Part shown: positions 6,306-10,914 of the stretch, piece by piece
How positions within the stretch are numbered: the first letter of the stretch is position 1
How the letters are laid out: each line of letters begins with the position of its first letter
Assembly: GCA_017995875.1 (NCBI GenBank)
Contig: JAGOIB010000046.1
Coordinates: forward strand, 1 to 10,914
Length of the DNA: 10,914 bases
Direction: 5' to 3'
From: Saprospiraceae bacterium
GTDB taxonomy: Bacteria > Bacteroidota > Bacteroidia > Chitinophagales > Saprospiraceae
Program-made: the position numbers and the translations under genes
The notes under the pieces: model-generated
What the model saw: the letters and a program-made list of their open reading frames with translations, nothing else
Told to the model about the DNA's origin: nothing
Database searches by the model: none

Positions 6306-7358
6306 TCAATCCTCATCCACTCCCACTTCCTCTTCCGTATGAACGATACGGGTGGTAGCGAGTTTGGCTTTGATTTTTTGTTCAATCTCCCATGCGAGCT
6401 CCGGATTGTCGAGGAAAAATTGCTTGGCAGCATCTCTTCCCTGAGCAATTTTGGTGCCTTCATAAGCATACCATGCACCGCTCTTTTGGATGATGTCTGT
6501 ATCCGCACCGAGGTCGACGATTTCACCCACTTTGGAAATACCTTCTCCAAACATGATGTCAAATTCAGCTACCCGGAAAGGCGGAGCGAGTTTATTTTTG
6601 ACCACTTTCACTTTGACATGGTTACCAACCATATTGCCATCGCGGTCCTTGAGGGCTGATCCGTTACGACGGATATCAAGGCGTAAAGAGGCGTAGAATT
6701 TCAGGGCGTTACCACCGGTCGTTGTTTCAGGATTACCAAACATCACCCCGATTTTCTCACGGAGCTGGTTGATAAAGATGCAGCAGCATCCGGTCCTGCC
6801 GATGGTGGCGGTCAGTTTACGCATGGCCTGTGACATCAACCTGGCTTGTAAGCCCATTTTGGAATCACCCATTTCGCCTTCTATTTCTGCTTTTGGCACC
6901 AGGGCTGCAACAGAGTCGATGACGATGATGTCGATGGCGCCTGAGCGTATAAGGTTTTCAGCTATTTCGAGGGCTTGCTCACCATTGTCTGGCTGAGAGA
7001 TCAGAAGATTTTCGCAATCTACACCGAGGGACTCAGCATAGAATCTGTCAAAGGCGTGCTCGGCATCAATAAAGGCAGCAAGGCCACCTTGCTTCTGGCA
7101 TTCTGCGATGGCGTGTATGGCCAGGGTGGTTTTACCTGAAGATTCCGGGCCATATATTTCTACTACCCGTCCTCTTGGGAAACCGCCAATACCGACGGCG
7201 AGATCCAGGGATATAGAACCTGTAGGAATGGCTTCTACTTCGACGACCTGCTTGTCGCCCAGTTTCATAATGGTGCCCTTACCGTAGGTTTTTTCTAAGC
7301 GATCTACTGTGAGTTGGAGGGCTTTCAACCGCGCATCGCGTTCCTTTTCTGATGACAT
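6306..7358 (-). CDS. recA: Recombinase RecA
   Basis: The 350-aa product has full-length RecA layout: an N-terminal polymerisation helix (1-35), Walker [10 protein letters not shown] (70-78), catalytic Glu100 in DAEHAF, Walker [11 protein letters not shown] (144-153), loop L1 around [17 protein letters not shown] (161-177), [15 protein letters not shown] (196-210) and loop L2 [14 protein letters not shown] (209-222). A C-terminal domain ends in an acidic tail (EEEVGVDED). RecA forms ATP-dependent filaments on single-stranded DNA for homologous recombination and, where LexA exists, triggers its self-cleavage. Cys191-193 are three cysteines in a row in the strand before loop L2, a slight oddity. 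No recX follows; the gene appears monocistronic, with its own -7 element and terminator. Confidence 0.99.
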   Translation of the reverse strand: MSSEKERDARLKALQLTVDRLEKTYGKGTIMKLGDKQVVEVEAIPTGSISLDLAVGIGGFPRGRVVEIYGPESSGKTTLAIHAIAECQKQGGLAAFIDAEHAFDRFYAESLGVDCENLLISQPDNGEQALEIAENLIRSGAIDIIVIDSVAALVPKAEIEGEMGDSKMGLQARLMSQAMRKLTATIGRTGCCCIFINQLREKIGVMFGNPETTTGGNALKFYASLRLDIRRNGSALKDRDGNMVGNHVKVKVVKNKLAPPFRVAEFDIMFGEGISKVGEIVDLGADTDIIQKSGAWYAYEGTKIAQGRDAAKQFFLDNPELAWEIEQKIKAKLATTRIVHTEEEVGVDED

Positions 7359-7411
7359 TTTTAAAGAATTTTGGATTATAAATATAGTCGTTTCGGCTTA
7401 TATGTCTGGGA

Positions 7412-7419
7412 CAAATATA
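7412..7419 (-). promoter_or_regulatory. Probable -7 element of the recA promoter
   Basis: On the minus strand TATATTTG followed by T is an exact TAnnTTTG match, about 53 bp before the recA start. A small dyad TGTC-tgg-GACA (7403-7413) overlaps its downstream end and could be a regulator site, but it is too short to call a LexA box. No -33 TTTG is evident. Confidence 0.45.
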
Positions 7420-7494
7420 CAGACAATTTTTGACTATTTTCTCGTCATGACAAAAATATTTACTATTTTTGTGCCAGATAATGAGTTTGAGTGC

Positions 7495-7532
7495 AAAAAA
7501 AAGGCCCCGGACATGTCCAGGGCCTTTTCTTT
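7495..7532 (-). terminator. Terminator of the 78-aa gene
   Basis: An interrupted palindrome pairs aaaaggccc (7499-7507) with gggcctttt (7520-7528) and ggaca with tgtcc inside, with one c/a mismatch between the two stem parts. On the minus strand it ends in a run of eight T, 23 bp after the stop of the 78-aa gene. A T-rich tail on the other side makes it usable in both directions. Confidence 0.8.
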
Positions 7533-7554
7533 TTTGACGTGAGGTTAGGTGTGA

Positions 7555-7791
7555 TCAGCTTGCAGAAACAGGCGCGGATGAGGCGCTGTACCCCAGGATC
7601 CGGTTGATCACCATATCAGATGGTGAAAAACGGTCATTTCCCAGGGCCTCTTTTCCTTTGGTAAGGATTTCCAGTGAATCTGCAATCTGAGGTACAGTAC
7701 CAGCCAACTCCAGCAGCATGTCTGTCTCTGCTTTTGTGGTCTCACCATATACCAGTCTTGTCAATTGTAGGTAGGTAAAATTTTGCTTCAT
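7555..7791 (-). CDS. Small hypothetical protein, 78 aa
   Basis: I start this at ATG 7791 (MKQNFTYLQL). The same frame stays open to 8076, but that longer version would overlap the divergent DUF4956 gene and its promoter, and its extra N-terminus has no convincing protein character. The product is soluble, with two predicted helices (about 5-28 and 33-50), a SPSDMVINRILGYS segment (56-69) and a Ser/Ala-rich tail. It resembles, from memory, small Bacteroidota proteins with an N-terminal 'RLVYGET' type helix, but I cannot name a function. A strong terminator right after the stop supports a real transcript. A poor promoter candidate lies near 7840 on the minus strand. Confidence 0.6.
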   Translation of the reverse strand: MKQNFTYLQLTRLVYGETTKAETDMLLELAGTVPQIADSLEILTKGKEALGNDRFSPSDMVINRILGYSASSAPVSAS

Positions 7792-7934
7792 ACTCAGTTT
7801 TTGATACACTGATATTAACCACCCCCAATACCCGAATATTGTGTACAAAAGAGAATAAAAAGGAATTCCCGCCCAAAATTCAGCCGTTTTCTTTAGCTCC
7901 GGGATGGTTACAGATATGCCATTCCCGACTCCTC

Positions 7935-7963
7935 TTTGTAAATTTAATGTAATATTGTCTTTG
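7935..7963 (+). promoter_or_regulatory. Candidate promoter of the DUF4956-HlyD-TolC operon
   Basis: TTTG at 7935-7938 and TGTCTTTG at 7956-7963 (one base off TAnnTTTG) are separated by 17 bp, slightly shorter than the usual Bacteroidota spacing. Transcription would begin near 7970, about 20 nt before the start codon. The intergenic region 7792-7988 shows no other clear structure. Confidence 0.45.
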
Positions 7964-7988
7964 TTATCCAATCCCAGATTATACCCTA

Positions 7989-8684
7989 ATGGATTTTCTC
8001 TCATCTGTATCCAATCAGGACAATCAGTCGTATATCCTGATTGGCTTTTCGGTCTTACTGGCCTTCCTGTTGTCATCGCTCATCGTCTTCACGTACGAGA
8101 AGTCCTCACGTGATGTAGTGCCGCCCGACCACTTCATCCAATCGCTCATCCTGATGGCTATAGTGACCGCCACGATCATGGAATCTATTGGTGATAGCAT
8201 GGCCCGCGGGTTTGGGATCTTCGGTGCCCTGGCCATTTTGCGTTTTCGTATCAATATCACCAATCCAAGAAATGTCGCTTTCATTTTCGCCTCCATGGCA
8301 GTAGGTATAGCTTGCGGAGTCAACAGTTTCGTCAATGCTATCATTGGTACAACGGCCTTTTGCCTTATTGCTTTCTTCCTGCGTCTGACACCCTATGGAC
8401 ATAAAAACAATTTGTTGGGACAATTACGATTTAATCTTATCGCAGACTCTCCACAACTTGACAAAGCACAAGACATCATACGTGAACTCTGTCGCAGCTA
8501 TGTTCTCAAACGATACAGGATAACTTCCACCGAACAAAAAGGTGATGTGATCGAATATGGTTATGAACTTCGTCTGCAAAATGAAATGCAGGGCATTGAA
8601 CTGACGCGGGCATTACAAAAACTACCTGATATCAATGATGTGCGACTGGGATTTAATGATACCTACATTAACCAATACGATTAA
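7989..8684 (+). CDS. DUF4956 family integral membrane protein
   Basis: The 231-aa product has about five membrane helices (15-35, 49-67, 72-84, 97-113, 115-132). The third carries the DUF4956 signature GFGIFGALAILRFRINI (74-90), ending in an Arg-Phe-Arg motif, followed by the small-residue-rich segment ASMAVGIACG (101-110). Residues about 142-222 form a soluble, probably cytosolic alpha/beta domain (LRFNLIAD, then VIEYGYELRL and DINDVRLGF) with a ferredoxin/ACT-like strand order. The biochemical role of DUF4956 is not established; members often lie near VTC-type polyphosphate polymerase and CotH-kinase genes. The HlyD-like gene begins 12 nt after its stop, so it is probably the inner-membrane part of the same system. 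The layout of small-residue helices plus an ACT-like tail recalls MgtC/SapB proteins, a resemblance I infer and cannot test. Confidence 0.85.
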   Translation: MDFLSSVSNQDNQSYILIGFSVLLAFLLSSLIVFTYEKSSRDVVPPDHFIQSLILMAIVTATIMESIGDSMARGFGIFGALAILRFRINITNPRNVAFIFASMAVGIACGVNSFVNAIIGTTAFCLIAFFLRLTPYGHKNNLLGQLRFNLIADSPQLDKAQDIIRELCRSYVLKRYRITSTEQKGDVIEYGYELRLQNEMQGIELTRALQKLPDINDVRLGFNDTYINQYD

Positions 8685-8696
8685 TCCGGTCAGACT

Positions 8697-9761
8697 ATGC
8701 GACGAATTAATCTCTTGTTTATAAGCATTCCACTTCTGCTGCTTGTATTATTGGTTGTCACGAAAAACTTAAACCGTAGTACATCCAATTTTTTTGGTGT
8801 GGCCGAAAATCAGGAAACGCAGATCAATCTGGAACATGCCTGTTCTATCGATTCGATTTATGTCACCGAGGGCCAATTCGTTTCCAAGGGTGCTTTACTC
8901 CTGGAAGTCACGCGGTCTGCGCTTGATTTCAAAATGAGCGAATTGACGCATGATATCAGTGAGCTGCTCGCCCGCGATCGTTTGAATATAGATGATATCA
9001 AAGGTGACCTGGAACGAATACGCGCCCAGCGTGCGGAGAAGATGGGTTCTATACAGGCAAGGATCAAAATACTCGAGTCAGAGCAAACCCTCAACCAGTC
9101 CTTATTCCTTGATCTTCAAAGTGTGCCTTCTACTGTGTCACCAACCGTAGAATCTACTCCTTACCTCGCAAAATTACAGACCCTCAACGATGAGTTGCGT
9201 CTGGCCATCGAACCACTTGATGTAGAAATACACCGTCTAGAACAGGAATTGAAGATTGCGGCTATTCCTGCACAAACGCAAATCAGTAAACTGGAAAAAG
9301 AAATCGATCTCTATCATCGGGAACAAGAGCAGCTAAAAATCTATGCACCTTCTGATGGACTCATAGGAAGTATTCATTGTCACGTCGGAGAAAATATTCC
9401 TTCCTTCAATGTCCTTATATCTTTTTACGAGCAAAACCCTAACACCGTTGTAGCCTATGTGCATGAAAGTTTAAGCCTCGAAGTAAAAGTTGGCGATTCG
9501 CTTGCTGTTTCATCCAGCTTACACCCTGATGAAACGTGTCTGGGACGGGTGAGTGGATTGGGTCACCGAATTGTAGAAATTCCTGAACGACTTCGCAAAA
9601 TACCAGAAATCAAATCCTATGGGCGTGAGGTGTTGATCGAAATTCCTGCCACCAATAACTTTTTACAAAAGGAAAAAGTTGTTTTGCGTCGACTGAATCT
9701 TCCGAATGCTTCTTTCTTTTCCTTATTTCTTCAACCCATTTCTTTCTGCTTCAATTGGTAA
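8697..9761 (+). CDS. HlyD-like periplasmic adaptor (membrane fusion protein)
   Basis: The 354-aa product has one N-terminal membrane anchor (5-22). Two lipoyl/biotinyl half-motifs (about 47-72, IDSIYVTEGQFVSKGALLLEV; and 212-243, IYAPSDGLIGSIHCHVGENI) flank a long alpha-helical coiled-coil hairpin (about 75-141 and 156-211, turned by a Ser/Pro/Thr-rich segment). A beta-barrel region follows (about 250-320). Adaptors of this type link an inner-membrane pump to a TolC-like duct, with the hairpin tip contacting TolC. A TolC-like gene follows after 20 nt and a DUF4956 gene precedes by 12 nt, so its partners are probably those two proteins. The C-terminus (SFFSLFLQPISFCFNW) is unusually hydrophobic for an adaptor; it may be a genuine tail or a frameshifted end. 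Confidence 0.88.
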   Translation: MRRINLLFISIPLLLLVLLVVTKNLNRSTSNFFGVAENQETQINLEHACSIDSIYVTEGQFVSKGALLLEVTRSALDFKMSELTHDISELLARDRLNIDDIKGDLERIRAQRAEKMGSIQARIKILESEQTLNQSLFLDLQSVPSTVSPTVESTPYLAKLQTLNDELRLAIEPLDVEIHRLEQELKIAAIPAQTQISKLEKEIDLYHREQEQLKIYAPSDGLIGSIHCHVGENIPSFNVLISFYEQNPNTVVAYVHESLSLEVKVGDSLAVSSSLHPDETCLGRVSGLGHRIVEIPERLRKIPEIKSYGREVLIEIPATNNFLQKEKVVLRRLNLPNASFFSLFLQPISFCFNW

Positions 9762-9781
9762 GTAATCAACGCATGCACTTG

Positions 9782-10914
9782 ATGAATAAAAAATGGACCT
9801 GTTCGCTGGTGTTCTTTTGGATCGTGGTGTCATGCCCGGGTCAAATACGTATCACAAGTGGAAATGTATTGGCTTCAGCCCGGCAAGATCTGGTAGTCGA
9901 TTTACATCAGCAACAGGTGGAGTATATACGGCAAACCAATTTAAATCTACCTTTTGTAAACCAAATCAGCCTGCGTACAGAGACTGATCGATTTGATATA
10001 AGCCGACAGGAATATGTGGGACGTGTATCCGTCAATGGCTTCAGCGAAATACATCAACAACGATTACTTCAGGATTCGGATCTTTCTGCTAAAGAAGGAA
10101 TGCAACGCGTGTACTGGCATGAAGCACTTGTAGAAAGATATCAGGCTATTGCTTCTTATCGACATATCCAGCTTCAACTACGGATCCAAGAAGGACTCCG
10201 TCAGGTCTATGAAGATAAAGTGACTGTACTTAAGAAAATGGCAGCATTGAATGCCGGACCTGATCTTGACGAACTCATCGATACTGAATTTGATCATGAC
10301 AATCTTGTACTTAAGATGGCTGAATCAGAATCCATCCTGGAACAACTGAGACTTTCGATCCAAACGATGATGACTTTGGATAGCAATGCCTGGCAACTGG
10401 ATACTGCTGATTTTGTCACGACGGATCAAATTGAATTGGTCATTTCAGAAATGTCCGAGACCGTATTACAAAATCCACAGATCGTTGAAAAACAAATTAA
10501 AATAGATCAACTCAATGCTGAGTATAATTATGAAAGGGCACAGTCCAATCAGGTACTTGATTTTGTTCAGGTGCGCTACGCAAATCTTCCAATTAGCACG
10601 GATTTGAATCGGGAACTTTCGGTTGGATTAGCGATAAATCTTCCATTCAAAGGAACATCTCGCGTCAGCATGAGTGAAATTGCTATCGATAAAAATGCTG
10701 CCAATCAGAATATGCAACTTTATCTGGCTGACCTTTCACGGCAAGTGGCAAGTAGCAAACTGCAAGTGGTAGCATTGGGAAAACGTTTTCGAATGGCCCA
10801 ACAGCAGTGGCAGGATAGTCAGGCCCGTTTCACACTGGAACACCCTCAAAACGCCCAGACAGAAGGACCATTGACGTTACTCAATGCACGTGAATTGCAA
10901 ATCAAACGCCAAAT
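9782..10914 (+). CDS. TolC-like outer membrane factor, 3' end outside window
   Basis: The frame is open for 377 codons to the window edge. The signal sequence MNKKWTCSLVFFWIVVSCPG could be a lipoprotein signal (VVSC, Cys18), as in OprM-type factors, or a plain secretion signal. Beta-rich segments at about 58-90 (QISLRTETDRF, YVGRVSVNGF) and 260-290 (FVQVRYANL, ELSVGLAINLPFKG) alternate with long helices (100-198 and 215-258; 292-350). This is the two-fold strand-helix repeat of the outer membrane efflux protein family, and VGLAINLPF-KG-SRVSMSEIA is typical of its second strand pair. These trimers form a duct from periplasm to outside. An in-frame ATG at 9773 (adding MHL) is an alternative start. 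Last gene seen of the operon; normal length (about 420-480 aa) implies roughly 50-100 more codons. Confidence 0.85.
   Translation, partial: MNKKWTCSLVFFWIVVSCPGQIRITSGNVLASARQDLVVDLHQQQVEYIRQTNLNLPFVNQISLRTETDRFDISRQEYVGRVSVNGFSEIHQQRLLQDSDLSAKEGMQRVYWHEALVERYQAIASYRHIQLQLRIQEGLRQVYEDKVTVLKKMAALNAGPDLDELIDTEFDHDNLVLKMAESESILEQLRLSIQTMMTLDSNAWQLDTADFVTTDQIELVISEMSETVLQNPQIVEKQIKIDQLNAEYNYERAQSNQVLDFVQVRYANLPISTDLNRELSVGLAINLPFKGTSRVSMSEIAIDKNAANQNMQLYLADLSRQVASSKLQVVALGKRFRMAQQQWQDSQARFTLEHPQNAQTEGPLTLLNARELQIKRQ

Noticed and set aside
6243..6996. Plus-strand open frames across the recA gene
   Set aside because: They run antisense to an unmistakable recA and contain no recognisable motif.
7403..7413. 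LexA (SOS) box at recA
   Set aside because: TGTC-N3-GACA is only four bases per arm, and I do not know a matching Bacteroidota LexA consensus; mentioned only as a possible dyad.
7792..8076. N-terminal extension of the 78-aa minus-strand gene to give a 173-aa protein
   Set aside because: It would overlap the first 88 bp of the DUF4956 gene and its likely promoter. The extra residues have no convincing domain or composition, and ATG 7791 gives a compact product.
8024..8423. Two minus-strand open frames inside the DUF4956 gene
   Set aside because: They lie opposite a clear membrane protein gene and show no domain character; they are shadows of its codon use.
9793..9987. 64-aa plus-strand open frame after the adaptor
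   Set aside because: It is out of frame with the TolC-like gene starting at 9782, which continues open for 377 codons with family features.

Overview
The window looks like chromosomal DNA from a Bacteroidota bacterium, plausibly Saprospiria-like, although that rank is only a guess. The evidence is a type IX secretion (T9SS) C-terminal sorting domain, several promoters fitting the Bacteroidota -7 consensus TAnnTTTG, lipoproteins with short lipoboxes, a RecA of the Bacteroidota type, moderate GC and weak Shine-Dalgarno signals. Nine genes are supported; one runs off the right edge.

Left block (+ strand, 14-3175): a secreted protein joining a CXXCH motif, a copper type II (PHM/DBM-like) monooxygenase-like region and a T9SS tail, closed by a strong palindromic terminator. 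Next is a richly structured promoter region (1682-1793) feeding ric (scdA/ytfE), a di-iron protein for repair of nitrosatively or oxidatively damaged Fe-S clusters. It is followed by a small lipoprotein of unknown function. The ric stop codon lies inside a 14-bp tandem repeat.

Middle block (- strand, 7791-3470): a 78-aa protein of unknown function, recA and an M1-family aminopeptidase lipoprotein. The first two each end in a strong hairpin terminator, so these three are probably separate transcription units. The gene-free stretches here carry REP-like short palindromes (3194-3318, 6277-6302) and short tandem repeats (3444-3460).

Right block (+ strand, 7989-10914): three tightly spaced genes, gaps 12 and 20 nt. 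They encode a DUF4956-type five-helix membrane protein, an HlyD-like periplasmic adaptor with a long coiled-coil hairpin, and a TolC-like outer-membrane factor that is cut by the window edge. The set has the adaptor and outer-membrane parts of a tripartite exporter, but no ABC, RND or MFS pump is visible. The membrane protein in the pump's place is DUF4956. This is the best candidate in the window for an undescribed system: either an envelope-spanning complex built on DUF4956, or an exporter whose energising subunit lies downstream.
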